64,000 nucleotides of DNA from Mycobacterium kiyosense (GCA_021654635.1 AP025179.1:2356001-2420000); one strand, 5' to 3'. Positions 28,829-41,734 are shown, counted from the stretch's first letter. Program-made: numbers and translations. The notes: generated by a model from the sequence alone, not told the origin.

Positions 28829-29985
28829 GTCCGGCGCCGCGTGATCCCGGGGTGCGGATCGGGACGATGAGCCTCGAGGACGGGGCTCGGGTCGACTTCA
28901 GCTGGCTGCGCGGGGAGCGGCGGCTGAAAGTGTTGTCCGGCATGGACACCCAGGGTCTGGATGCGCTGATCCTGGGTGGTGCGGGCAATGTGCACTACGT
29001 GTCGGGGGCGCGGCTGTTGGGGCGGGCCGGGGTCTTGCCGTTCGGGCCGTATGCGGTGGTGGTGCGCTCGTCCGGGCGCGTGCACCTGCTGTCGACGTGG
29101 GACGAGGGCGTGCCGCCGGAGATCGACCGCGAGGATCTGTATCCGCTGAGTTGGAACCCGATGAATTTGATGGCCTCGCTGGCGGCCGTGCCCGGGCTGC
29201 GGGAGGCACGCCGGATCGGGACCGACGGGATGACGCCGTCCTTCGCGTTGCTGGCCGCGTCGTTGGGTGTGTCGGAATTCGTGGACGCCGGGCCGGTTCT
29301 GGATGTGGCGCGGCGGGTGAAGACGGCCGAGGAGATCACGTGTCTGACTGTGGCGGCCGCGATTTCGGAGTCGGCATTGAGTGTCATGGAGTCGGCGTTG
29401 CAGCCCGGGGTCACCGAGCGGGAGCTGCTGGCGGTGTACTACTCGACGGTGGCGGGGCTGGGCGTGCCGGTGGCGCCTACTGAAAGTGTTTGTTTTGCAA
29501 CGCCGTTGCGGGGGTCGGTGCCGTTTCGGCATGTGCCTCGGTCTCGGGCTGTTCGCGAGGGGGAGCTGGTGGTGTTGGCGCCCTCTGCTTTATATGCCGG
29601 ATATGAGGCGGGGCTGGCGTGTACGCGGATGGTGGGGGGATCCCGGTCGGTGCGCTCGACCGCGCTGGCTGGGCGGTGCGCGGCGGGGATGGATGCGCTG
29701 GTGGCGGCGTGCCGGCCGGGGGCTTTAGGTGCGGATCTGTATAAGGCTTGGGAGCGTTTGGGTTTCGGGGCGGCGTCGGTGCTGTTGGCGCACGGACTTG
29801 GGCTGGGGGCGGAGCCGCCGGTGATCGGGTTGGGGCGCGGGCTTGGGGCAGTGCTGGAGGAGGGGATGGTGTTGAGCGTGCAGTCCTGGGTTGTTCAGGC
29901 CGGCGTCGGGGGGTGCCTGGAGCGGGCGACGGTGCTGGTTTCCGCTGGCGGGGCTGAGGTGCTGTCGCGGTATGGGAGGTTGTGA
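28825..29985 (+). CDS. M24-fold protein lacking metal ligands (probable non-catalytic partner)
   Basis: 386 residues, same fold as the preceding gene (GLDALILGGAGNVHYVSGARL at the N-terminus; CRPGALGADLYKAWE and AHGLGLG later). The first ligand region reads LVVLAPSALYAGYE with no VDxG aspartate, the EP glutamate position reads SVQSW, and only the AHGLG histidine is kept. It is thus likely a pseudoenzyme, perhaps forming a heterodimer with its neighbour, or an enzyme using a metal-free mechanism as creatinase does. Last core gene before the island. Confidence 0.75.
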   Translation: MSPAPRDPGVRIGTMSLEDGARVDFSWLRGERRLKVLSGMDTQGLDALILGGAGNVHYVSGARLLGRAGVLPFGPYAVVVRSSGRVHLLSTWDEGVPPEIDREDLYPLSWNPMNLMASLAAVPGLREARRIGTDGMTPSFALLAASLGVSEFVDAGPVLDVARRVKTAEEITCLTVAAAISESALSVMESALQPGVTERELLAVYYSTVAGLGVPVAPTESVCFATPLRGSVPFRHVPRSRAVREGELVVLAPSALYAGYEAGLACTRMVGGSRSVRSTALAGRCAAGMDALVAACRPGALGADLYKAWERLGFGAASVLLAHGLGLGAEPPVIGLGRGLGAVLEEGMVLSVQSWVVQAGVGGCLERATVLVSAGGAEVLSRYGRL

Positions 29986-30027
29986 TTTGTATGTTGTTTC
30001 GGGGGTTGACGGCGGTGATGCGTTCCG

Positions 30028-33000
30028 TCAACAACCAGCAGCCCCTCGTCCTCTTCTTTCAGCCGATCTCTTGGCGGTCTTCAGCCGCGCATCGAGAAAA
30101 TCTGCGACCGATGGGTTCGCCACAATCTGCTTCTCGCCGTCGGCCGCTCGGCGCGCCCAGTGATGATTGGACCGTTCGAACACCACAGTGTGCCTTGGGT
30201 CCGTGCCGATCAACATTCTGCGCGTTAACAAGATTCGGCCGTTATCGCGAGCTTCACTGCGCGTAGGCGGGCGAGACGACATACATGCTGGGCAAAGCCA
30301 CAGATTTCTGTACGGTTCGCGAATGCAACGCTTGCAGATCGGGACTGCGCAGCAATCGCATAGCACGACCTTATCGACGCACAGCGCACAGGTTACGTCG
30401 CTGCAGTAACTGCATTCTGTGATTTCCAGCCCGAAATGTCCCTCGCGATCGATGAATCCGGAGTCCAGCAGAGCACCTGTGCCGAAGTCGCTGCGGCGGC
30501 CTTCGACCTCGCCGGGGGCGAGCTTGCTCTCGTAAAGCCAAGTTTGGCCACTAATCATCGTCGCCAATTGTTGGATATGAGCTCCAATGTCGAGACGCGT
30601 CCAGTCGGATACAGGGACGTGCAGTTGCTGCAGCTCGGCGCGGAATGCATTGGGGAGCGCACGTAGCTTAGGAATGCGAGTGATGTCCGATATCCCCCAG
30701 GCAGACAAAGCGCCGGCGCTGGCATCACCTGTGGCGCGCGGCGCCGTCTTCAGAACTCCGAGTGGCTTCACGCTAAGAGAAATCTTGGCTGCGTTTGCCA
30801 CCGTCGAAATTCTGATTTCCGCGGGATCAGTGAATATGCCGATCTGGTCAGCGTCGCCAAGGGCAATCGACCGTGACAGTGCGGTGGAGGCGGGAGCGTC
30901 TGGGGACGCGACGATCGCGTACCACTCGGTGTGATCGATCGTGCGAATGCCAAGAGCGGCAAGCGATGCCATGGTCACAATCACGGCGTCGGTATCACCA
31001 AGCGCTGCATGCGCTCTAACTACCGGGACGGGTTCCCATTCATCCGCAATCCACTCAAATGTACTGCCGGGAAGTGCCCAGGTTGCTAGACCTTGACGCT
31101 CGGAAGATCCTTCGAAGGTAGCGCTATAGATGCCTGCAGACGTGACTGCCAATGAATATCCGAAGCGATCCCATCTCGCGACCAGCGGAAAGATTTTGGG
31201 CCTTCGCATGCCGTTAAAGATTGCGCCGACCGGCTGAGGCACAGTGTGCGCAGGCTCCGGCAATTGTCCGAGCGGAGGGAACTCGTCGGCAAGGATTGCG
31301 CAGAGTTCTCCATCGGGAGTCTTGAATGACTTTGGACTGCAGCCCGAAACTTCGAGCTCCTCGACTGACCACCCCGGCCTGAAGGATCGTTCCGACTGAA
31401 TATCTAAGTAAGATTCAGCGATGGGTTGTTCCGGTCGAAGTGGAGTGACTATAGGTGCGATCTGAACTCCGAACAGCGCACTTGCGGCGAGGCGCAGTCG
31501 ATAGCTGGCGTCAATGTTGTTCCTGCCGTAAGCAATCCAGCTGTCGATGGATCCGTTGCGTACGATTGCCTTCTCGAAGACTTCTCCCCTGTTGACGAGG
31601 ACCACAAGGGCGTCACTGTCTTTGCCGATGAGGGCGCGGGCGCCGCGAGCTACCAGGTCCTTTGGTAGGTTGGCCAATTCGTTGTCCGTAGCCGGACGTA
31701 GTTCGTCGCATGCGCCACAAATGTCTCCGCGACGGCAGAACGCGCACATGACGCGTTGGCACCTGGCGCAAGGGACAACAGAAGGATCACGTCCACAGTC
31801 TGAGCAGGCGTGATCACCGCACAGCACGCAGATGCTCGGCGGTGCTGTGTGCTCAGACGATAAGCATCGTCGGCAAACGGATGCTGAGCAGCTGAGGCAT
31901 GGCATGGTCGCTAAATGTTCGACACCGTCACAGGCCCGGCACGCCCAGGTTTGGCACGCGTCGCAGAATGCAGCCGTGCCTACCTCATAGAAGTGTCCAT
32001 CTCGGCACACGCCGAAATCCATTGAGGGGGGGTCCCGCTGTCGCTCAATACAGGGGGGATGCGGCTCGCCGTTGAATGTTCGGTACGAATGAACCGCAGT
32101 GCCGTGTCCGCGCCATCGCTCGACGACTTCGAACCCGTTGAGCACCACTGCGGTGAAAGACCGCACGGCATGCTTCTGTAATGCCCGGCCCAACGAGGGA
32201 AGAAGTGGTGAAAACGCTTGAGCGGCAGTGATATCGAGAGACAATCCTAGCTTCTTGAGTGAGGCAACATCGGCTGGCATCAATACCGTGGTCGAATCGG
32301 GTTCGGCCAGGACCGAGATTGGCTCGATTTTTCGGCTGGCGAGTTGGCACTCTGACGGAGACGGGAAGTGACCAGTGATATTCAAGGCTTCGTCGGCTCG
32401 CTTTGCGAGGCGCCCCCCCGGGCATGCCTAGTGATTGGAGGCGGTCAAAGCACGCAAGTTGTAGCGCAAGCGACCGTGCGTCGGGGCAAGAGTGCCATTG
32501 AGCAGGGGGGATCAGAGTCAATTTGCCCTTCCACATATGTGGATACAACTACCGCATCATTCCGGCGTTGCAGAGCGACGAGCGCATCACTTATCACCAC
32601 CTCGGCAAGCACGTCGCTATCAAGAGAGGGTTCGCGCCAAACAAGGTGAGCTTCTTGCCGATTGTTCAGTATCATTCCGCCACCGTCTGCAACCGTGACT
32701 GTCTCTCTGACTACTCGGTCGGCCTCCAAGTAGATGTCGACGAATTTGGAGCGGCGAGTGACTATGACTGCCGGTGGTGGTGGTGGGGGGACTTCAGTGC
32801 GGAGTTTTCGGAGAAACGAATTCGCATTAAACTCCCGCTCGGAGGACACTCTTACTTCGGGGTGGTGTGGCAGCTCGTTCAGTGCCGCGGGTTCGATGGA
32901 CGTGGAGTGCGCCGGAATAACCGCATACTCAACGGACACCGCCGCCGCCGTTGCCAGTCGCGTGCGCGAGGGATCTCCCACATCGGAGCGCTCGGTATAA

Positions 33001-36000
33001 TCGCGCAAAACCAATCCCGCATCGAGTGTGAGACCATTTGCTGCTGCGTATGAACGCATTTGGGCCCGATAGTGGTCATTCGCATCCTCGTCACGAACAA
33101 GATTTATCGGCTGCGATCCGTTGCGATGCAATGTCGCAACTCGTTCGCCGACCAGCAAAACAGCTCCGGCGTTAATCCGCCAAGCTATCGCTGACTCGTC
33201 ATCTAATTCGGGAGCACGTTGCGCAGCGGCACAGTTCCGGCACAACCCGCCGCTCACTCGTCGGCAGCCGTTACAGCAAGTCAGGCTACAGAGAGGACAT
33301 TCTTTGAAGAGTGCGTCATCGCCGCACGCGCTGCACAGATACTGATCGCAGGACTGGCAGTGGGCCGTCTCGGAAGCGTCCACCCAATGGGAATCTGAGC
33401 ACAATGCCAGTACGCTAATACTTTCCGAGCTAGCATCACTAATCACTAGGGGTGCTTCCCGGCAGCTCTGGTCCCACTCATAAGTGAGCGTTCCCTCAGC
33501 GCCGTTCGGTCCCGACCAGCATTCCTCGACTAACCAGTCGTCCTCGTCGAGGACGACAGCGAGCAGCTTGGCCCGAGCACGAATGTCAGGGCGTCGGCTG
33601 AGTCGCTTCTCCTCGGAGCGTAACGCTCGTTCCAAACGGGCCCGGTCGTCGGGAGCAGCTTCGGCGATCTGCGCCGTGTAACCTTTACGGATCCTCTTGA
33701 ACTCTGCTGCTTGAACGGCTTCGACTTGCTTAACCCTCTCGCCGCGTAGCGCTTCAAGCTGCCTTGCAGCGGCCTTCTCGAAGTCCACGATAATCTTGGC
33801 CGGGATATCGAACGCGGGTGGCAAAGTTTCTCCGTCTTGGAGGGGTCGGCGAGGCAACCGTCTTTCGTTGTGTCCGTTCACCTCTGCGGTGATGAGATGC
33901 TCCGTTGTCTCGGCCTCGCCGATCGTCGACCGGAACGTCGCCTGCCCGCTCCACGATCCCGACGGCACCAGCCGACGTCCTCGAAGGGTCATGGTGGGCG
34001 CATGCTCGAACGGGGTCGGGCCGATGTCATCTGGAATTACAGGGACGGTCGCATGCATGTCACCGCGCATACGTAACAGCCCAAGAAGTTCATCGAATAC
34101 AGGGGAGCCGACAGCGCAGAGCTCGGCATCAGGATGTTGTTCGAGTCCAAGCCGGTCGAATGCCAGATGCAACAATGTTCGACCACCTAGCTCGTCTGTA
34201 AACTCCTCACCGAATTGCGCTGTGAGGAAGGCGCCTTCACCTGCGCCTGTGTCGTGTACCAGCTCGGCATCCAGGGCTTGCAGCACACTCCTTGTCCACT
34301 TCTGCACGCGCCGTTGTCGCCTTCGCGACCGCTCACTCACTTCAGGGGCAAGTTCGGTGGTGCCAGCCTTTGAAAGCCCCTTGCGATGCTCGAAAGCCGA
34401 ATTCATCCAGCTGCTTAGGCCGCTGTCGGCGGCTATCAGAGTGGACGCGCTTTTGCGTGCCTGTTCCAACTCGGCACCGAGCTGGTTGAGGAGTCCTTCC
34501 ATCTTGCTGTCGGTGTTTGCGAACAGCGCTTCTAGTACACGGGCTTCGAACGTCGCAGACTTGGCATCGTCCAGTTCACCGAGGATTGTGGTGACCTGTC
34601 CGAACAACAGCTCGAACATCCGCAGCTTTTCGGCTAATAGGCGATACACACTTTCGTCGATTGTGCGCTGTGCGTAGAGGTTCGCAATAAACACTTCATC
34701 TTTGGGCTGAGTTAACCGGTCGACACGTCCGATGCGCTGCTCGATCCGCATGGGATTCCAGGGCAGGTCAAAGTTCAGCACGCAGTTGCAGAACTGCAGG
34801 TTCTGTCCCTCTGCGCCGGCATCCGTGGAGATCATAATCGGTGCGTCTCCCGACCTGAAGGCAGCGATGGTGGTGGCGCGCTCGCCGGCCGACATGGCCC
34901 CATGAAACGAACGCGCCTTCAGTCCCTCGGCTTCCATGCGCCGGAGCAAACCGGTGACGGTGTCTGTGTGTTGGGTGAAGATGAGTACGCGACCGTGTTC
35001 ACGGAGCCAATTACGCGTTATTTCAAGAGCTTTGTTTTCGCGCGCAGAGCCCACGATGTCCATCGCGAAATGGCCGACTTCGTTCAGGACGGAACGAACT
35101 CGTGCATCACGATGTCGTTCTGCCATCCGCAACGCGGATGTGCCCATCGAGAACGGGCTCGCAGTCAGCCGGAGCGCCAGACTGCGCCGACGCATGGCGT
35201 CACCCGGATCGCGCATGACATTGCGCAGCAGATCGGTGCTCAGTGTGTACAGCTCGCGCTCGCGCGGTCCGAGGTCGACTGGTACGTCCACGGCACGCCG
35301 CACCACCCGATCTACTCCGGCTTGCGCGCGCGTAGTTCGTATCATCGCGCTGCTTATCAGGCGACGAAGCGCCGCAGGATCATCTGGGGTGCGCGGGTCG
35401 TAAGAGCGCATGAACTGTCGTTTGAACTCATTGAGTGAGGTAAAGGTGCCAGGTCGAAGCAGCTCGATAAGACGGTAGAGCTCGAGCAAGTCGTTCTGCA
35501 CGGGCGTGGCCGTTAGGAAAAAGGCGTACCTGCACGCCGTGGTAAGGGAGGTAATGAGGTCGCGAGTCTTACGCGCCCCCGCGCTCGCGGCGCGATGAGC
35601 TTCATCGATAATGACTATGTCCCAAGGCTTTTCCGTTAGCCTGTCGGCGACGTTGCGGCCCAGCGTCAGGCTTAAGATCAGTTTTTCCTGTTTCTGTACC
35701 TCAGATCCTCGGTATGCCACCTCGAAAGATATGTCGAATTTCTGCTGCATCTCCTCGCGCCATTGGTCGCGAAGGGGAGCCGGACACAGGATGAGGACAC
35801 GCCTAGCCAGACCGCGCAGCGTGAGTTCCTTGATTGCCAGCCCAGCTTCGATTGTCTTGCCGAGACCAACTTCATCGGCTAGGACTGCACGCCCTCGAAG
35901 GCGCGACAATGCGTGGCGAGCCACAGCCTCCTGGTGTGGCATGCGGTCGACATTGGCGACATCGACGGCAAGAAGCTCCTCGAAATCATCGAGAGTCGCG

Positions 36001-36512
36001 AGTTCCTCGCCTTGAAGGCGGAGTTCCACAATCTCTAAAGGGTCGAATCCTGCCGCTTTCAGTTGATCGCCGAGGAGTGCACGGGCTTCCTTGAGAAATC
36101 CTATTGTTTGGTTTGCAGTCCAGTCATATTCAGTGTCCGCGTGGAACTGACGATCGACCGTGCGTCTACGAGCCGCTTTGGATCTGCTCGTTTTTGTGGT
36201 TAAAGTGTTTGGCTTGGTTTGGGTGATCCGGATAGGAGTTCCGGGCGGGAGCAACTCCAAACGGTATACGTCGTCCACTTTTCGAAGCCGGAGTAGCCCA
36301 CCGTCTTGCCCGTAATCTTGCAGTCGCTCGATAAGAATGTCCCCTGTGAGCTGGCGACCCCGCCCACTCCATTGGGCGTGAAAGGCCTCTCCGTCGAGCT
36401 CCAGGACGACGGAGGAGCTGTGGGCTGGCAGGGTAAGCGCGACGGATTCACGCTCAGTCAGAGTAAGTTCGCCAGTCTCCAGCAGTTGATGAGTAATTCT
36501 TTTCTCAATCAT
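30028..36512 (-). CDS. Giant RapA/SNF2 helicase with three cysteine-rich zinc modules (two frameshifts in this sequence)
   Basis: Reconstructed as one 2160-residue protein. Residues ~1-1000 are a SNF2 ATPase: Walker A DEVGLGKT (~213-220), DEAH (~305), LTATPVQND, and motif VI QRIGRVDR. Cysteine-rich modules follow at ~1038-1094, ~1502-1601 and ~2035-2085, each with many CxxC pairs and followed by a similar beta-rich segment. The frame is broken at 32506-32511 (G6, needs 5) and 32411-32418 (C7, needs 6). Removing one base at each joins IDSDPP-AQWHSCPDARSL and LGMPGG-RLAKRADEAL, and the span becomes exactly 2161 codons. Read as given, it is 1355- and 785-residue proteins. Start overlaps the upstream helicase gene by 8 bp. 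Role inferred: DNA translocase of a defence system. Confidence 0.75.
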
Positions 36513-39500
36513 TGTGTGACACCGCGATTCCTAGTGTTTGAGCCCCAGTCGAAGTCAGAGACAGGGTGTCGTAGGAACTTCGCGAGCTTTCGCGTTCGAC
36601 GATGCGACGTTCTACAAGACCATCCGACAGCAGCTTGTTCAGTGCCTCGTGCCAGCGCTTCTCCCCATTTCGTACGTGACGCAAGGCGCCGAACTGAGGG
36701 CAACTGAGTACACCTGCACCGAGAGGGCGTCCTTCGCCCAAGGATTCCTTGCCAAGGACCGCAGCGCGTAGGCTCGCTTCGCCATAGGATCCGCGCCGGT
36801 ACGACGAGGCCCAGGCGATGGCCTGAAGCACAGTGAGTTCAGCGTTCACCAGCAACTCGGGGTCGGGGACCAAGTGGTCGGCAAGGGTCGTCCATGGCGG
36901 TGACTCTTGACTGCAGCGGTCGCAGGGTGCGATGTTCCGGCTTGTGCAATCGGCGATCTGGTCTCCGAAGTGCGTTCCGATGACGACCCGTCGGCAATCC
37001 GACTGATTTGTGGCGTAGGCGATCATCGCTTTGAGGCGACGCTGCTGCCACAGCTTCCACCTGGCAGACTCTCGTTCCAGTGCGGGGCGGGATGCAACTC
37101 TAGCCAGCAGATGGACCCGGCGAAGCCGACGAGAACTCGAGAACGTCACGAGGCGGTCGAGGGACCAGTCAATCAGCTTTCGTTCTAACGTGTCTGGCTC
37201 ATAACCACGCTGATCATAGAGCTGTTGGAAGTCCAGTTGAACGCGGACATTAGGGCGGGCTCGATTCGCCTTATAGAACAGTTCGCGGAACAGCCTTCTA
37301 TCACTTTCTTCCGTTGGCTCTCGTGAACCGACTTCGACGGTGCCCCGCGCTGAACAATCGAGGCCCAGGCGCAGTGCGTTGACGCGTTCGAGTTGGGCTA
37401 AGTGGACGTTGATTTCGTCGTCACTGATGCCGAGCTTGTCGGCAACCTCGTCGATGTCAAATACCCTGCTCTCACCACGTTGCGGACATCGCCAAAGTTC
37501 GCTCAGCAGTTGTTGGGTGATGGCTGCGTCTGACTTCGATTCATGCCCATCGACCAAACTGCGTCGACGAGCAATATCAGCTCTCGTGTACAGCAGTAAG
37601 CACTCGCCGATGACATCGCGGGCTCGTGCCGCCCTCCCGGCCTCCTGCGCGTAGCCATCGAGTGAGTCCGGCAGGTCGTAGTGAACCACCCACGCAATAT
37701 TGGGCTTGTTGATGCCCATGCCGAATGCTTTGGTAGCAACGATGATTCGGGTGGTGTCTGAGTCGAAGTCTTCCTGGACAGCGTCTCGCTGTTCGGGGAC
37801 CATGCCTGCGTGGTACGCCCTCGCGGCGTGACCCGCCCGCCGTAGAACGGCTGCGACTTCCTCGGCGAGTGCACGTTTCGAGACATAAACGATGCCGGGA
37901 TTGCTGCCCGACCACGTGACGAACCGCAGAAGTTCTCGAAGTCGGTCCCTCCCGTCGGCGCATTCGTGGACTCGGAACCGCAAATTAGGCCGGTCGCTGG
38001 GTTCGCGCACCGTGAGAGGATTGTGCATGTCCATGGCCGCTACGATGTCGACCTCCACCTCAGGAGTGGCCGTTGCAGTCAATCCAATACGTGATGGGCG
38101 TGTCTCGAAAGTCGCGACTGACGCCGGTACCTGCCGGAATTCGGGCCGAAAATCGTGACCCCATACCGAAACACAATGCGCCTCGTCCACTACGACTCCG
38201 TTGAGTTGCTGGCGTCCGAGCGCGCCACGCAGGACCGGATCACGGGCCAGTCGTTCAGGTGAGACATAGAGAAGACGAACCTGACCACTGGCGGTGTCAC
38301 GGAGTATTTCTATCTGGACTACCCGTGAAGTGGAGCCGATGATTCCTTGCACCGGCCTGATACCTCGGCGGCCGCGCAGCTCATTGACTTGGTCTTTGAT
38401 CAGCGCGACCAGCGGTGAGACGACGACAGTGGCCCGTGCTTGGGGGGCCAGCAAGGCCGGCAGTTGGAAGCAGACGGATTTGCCGAAGCCGGTTGGCAGA
38501 ACGGCGAGAACATCGTTGCCTGCAGCGATCGCGCACATCACCTCCAGCTGCTTGGCGTGGAGATCAGTGATGCCAAATAGTTTCTCGGCAGCCTCGATGA
38601 ATTTCGGCACAGGGTCCTCTCCCTCAACGAGGCGCAGGCTTTCCAACAGCTGACTGACGTCGTCGCGTCCGAACGAAATTGCCGCAGTCAGGTCAGGTGC
38701 AGCGCCAGTGACGAATTCGATCGCGCGCGTCCATGCGTCGTCGCGGTCGACCGCCTCGTGGATCGTAGGGTCGGGTAGTGAGCCGAGGAGGACGCGCTGT
38801 GCTTGTGTCGGTGAGTGCAGTCGGCGGTCGCACACAAGTGCGGCACCTCGGTCGGTTTCGGATCTGATCAGACGTCCGAATCCCTGAGTGAACTGCATCG
38901 CTGTCAGGGGGAGGACGTAGTCGAGGAAGGGGTCATCGCCCCGCTCGGCGATTGCGCGTTGGCGTGCGGATACCAGAGGATCATCCGGGTGTGGATATGG
39001 GGGCTTCTCGATGAAGAGATACGACAATGTTTCGCCCGGTGCGTCGAATCCTTCCCAATACGACTTTAACCCGTACAGCACTGTGCCCGGCTCGGCTTTG
39101 AACCGCTGTGCAATCTGGCTGCGTCCCTGCTCACCTTGGACGAGTAGTTCGACCCCCCCGTTCGGCAAGTTCGGCGGATTTGGTCCGAACGGCATCGGCC
39201 ACCGCCTCCATGCGTACTCGCGCCGCGAAGAGTGTGAGGGTCTTTCCACCGGACAGCGACAGAAAACCGGTCTGGTCGGCGGCCATCTCCTCACAGAACT
39301 CACGTTCATTGACCGGTATCGGGATGGGCAGGTGGTTGGTCAGTATGACGACCGATTGCTGCTGATAATCGAACGGAGACGCGAGCCGAAGTGCACGAAA
39401 CACGCCGTCAGCGGGTTGCGGGTCGATGCGGATACCCAATCTTGAGGCGATGTAGTCGAAGCGGCGCTCGACGGTCAACGTCGCCGAACAAAGCACCGTC

Positions 39501-41734
39501 GAATGCGTCCTGTCGACCACTGACTGTTGAAACGCGGGGAATACGTGAATCGGCAGCCGTTCGAAACTCCAAGCGGCGGAATCATCCTCGTCTGTGCTGA
39601 GCCGATAAACCCACAGGTGTCCGTCAGGTAGCGGCCCCAACGTGTAAAGGAGATTGATGGCGGCGTCGACTCGCTCCGAGTATCCATCAAGCCGTCGTTT
39701 GGCTGACGCGGCACCGGCCACTTGGTCCAGCGAGTGGCGAAGAGAAGTAATGGCTTTCGCGAATTGAATCAGGTTGTATCGAACCGAGGATGCGGCCTGC
39801 CGAAGTGCTCTGAACTCGGGGCGACTATCGACAAGTCCGGAACGGAGGACCGCCGTATCGGTCTTTCCGCCGTATTCATGTAGATATGTGTTGATTGCGG
39901 ACGCAAGGTCGGCAGCGCTCAATCGGACGGCGCTGGAGCCCGTGGCAAGTTGTTGAATGGCATGGTCTGTTGACTGATCTCTACCAGTGCGGCAACGGAT
40001 TTCACGAATCAGTTTCGACCGGGGAGATAGAGAGTTGACAAGGATCTCGAGCTCCACGGCATCGACTCGTTCTGTCCACGCAGCTGTCAAAGAGTTCCTC
40101 TAGAGCGTGAGCCTCGTCAAAGACCAGATCGGCGCGCCCCTCAGCGAGAACGTCGCCTGGAGCCTGACTTACCTTGACCCACGCTGCGATTAGTGCGTGG
40201 TTCACCGACACGACACCCGGGGATCCGCTGATGTCGTTGATCTGCTGGACGAGAGGACATACAGTGGCCCACTTGCAGTGGGAGCGTTCGCAGCCCGCGG
40301 CGGTGGTCCGTAACCGAGCACGTGTGCGCGCGTAACGGATGTCCGCGCGTCGAATGACGTCGTCGGTAACGTCATCCCAGGTGCCGTTGGGAGACTGGGC
40401 TATTGCCCGCATCGCGACGGCGATGCTGAACCCCGAGGCTTCCTGGTCCGGCAACACGTCCTCGAGCTCACGTGCGCAGACATAGTTGTTGACCCCTTGG
40501 AGCTGTCGGAATGGGGCGCTTAGCAGACCCTCTTTCTGCAGGGCCGCGGCCTCCTCTCGAAGCTGTCCCTGGAGCGCTCTTGTTGCGGTCGCGATTACGA
40601 CCGGTTGTCGCGGTCTAGATGCCCGCCCGAGAGCCGGCAGAAGGTAAGCCAGTGATTTGCCCGTGCCAGTCGGTGCTTCGACAGCGAGTCTTCCGCCGCC
40701 GTCAAGCACCTCAGCTACCGCTTGGGCCATCTCCTGTTGACTCGGGCGGGGCCGGAGTCCGCGACGCTGTCGGAGCAGCGGAAAAGTGTCGCGAGTCCCT
40801 GACCACGCATCGGAGGATGGGGGGAGCGGTCGGGGTCAGCAGAGGGTCAAGAGGTCGAGTCAGTTGGGACAGGTCGGGTGCTGATTGGAGTCTCGGTAAA
40901 AGCAATGCCAAAGGATGATGGTGCGTTTCGAGGATCGCGACAGCTAGCTGCCAGCTAGCCTCAGCCATGTCGACTTCGTCAAGAAGTCTGGTGACGACCG
41001 CTGCCGTCGTCATGGCGTTGGATACGGCAAGGTGGGGTGCCTCATTAGTGACCCCATACCGCTGTGCGAGGTCGGCAAGCTGACGGTTCGGAAGCGAGAT
41101 ATCGACCAATAGCGAAAGGTCGATGCTGTCGGCGCTCTGGGGGGAATGGTGGGTATTGAAGTCCCTCGCGATCCGCAGCGCGCTTGAGGAACGGCAGGTC
41201 GAAGGCAAGCAGATTGTGGCCAATAAGCAAGTCCACGTCCTGTAACCGGGTAGTAAGGACGCGTACCGCATCGGCAAGCAGGAGTGCGTCTGCTGAGCTA
41301 GAGACGTTACCCGGGTGAGCAATTACGACGTCCAGGAGGATTGTGCCGTCGAGCCCCACGAGGGCTAGTTCGGTAATAAAGTCGGTAGTGCGATTTAGGC
41401 CGCTCGTTTCCAAATCCAGCACCGCGACTCGGTCGCGCGGAACCCGCACGGGTTGGGCGACATACCAGTCATCACTGGCTGCGTCATTGTCGTCTATGTC
41501 GACTGAGTGCGATTCGACGCCTCTAGGCTCTGCGCAGTGCAGGAGCCCCCCGGAAGTCACACCAAAGTGTTGCGGGAAGCGATCGGGCCATTGCTGAATC
41601 CGTTCAAGAGGCTGAGCGAAGCCCTCTTTGCGGAGCCGTTCACGAAGCTCGACCGCGGACAAAGGTCCGTGGTCGGCGAGTATTTGATGGGCTGCCTCGG
41701 CTGCCGGATGCAGTGTGCGCCGCGGTTCCGTCAA
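36505..41734 (-). CDS. DEDD exonuclease-DinG helicase-RecQ helicase fusion (four frameshifts in this sequence)
   Basis: Reconstructed as one 1741-residue protein (1742 codons after removing one base at each of ~41140, ~40820, ~40090 and ~39155, all in base runs). Order: winged-helix-like N-terminus; DEDD exonuclease (LDLETSG ~103, GHNLLAFDLPF ~180, third motif near 238 with Asn for the last Asp); XPD/DinG helicase (TGTGKS ~351, four Fe-S cysteines ~418-490, DEAH ~541, QGFGRLIR); RecQ helicase (TGFGKS ~1080, DEAH ~1180, QEAGRAAR) with a four-cysteine zinc site ~1580-1600. Exonuclease-DinG fusion is known in Gram-positives. The added RecQ is unusual. The last 8 bp overlap the SNF2 gene, so the two are one operon. 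Confidence 0.78.

Noticed and set aside
32045..32548. Separate 167-residue ORF inside the SNF2 gene
   Set aside because: Its middle is the true frame between two homopolymer indels, and the rest is out-of-frame shadow.
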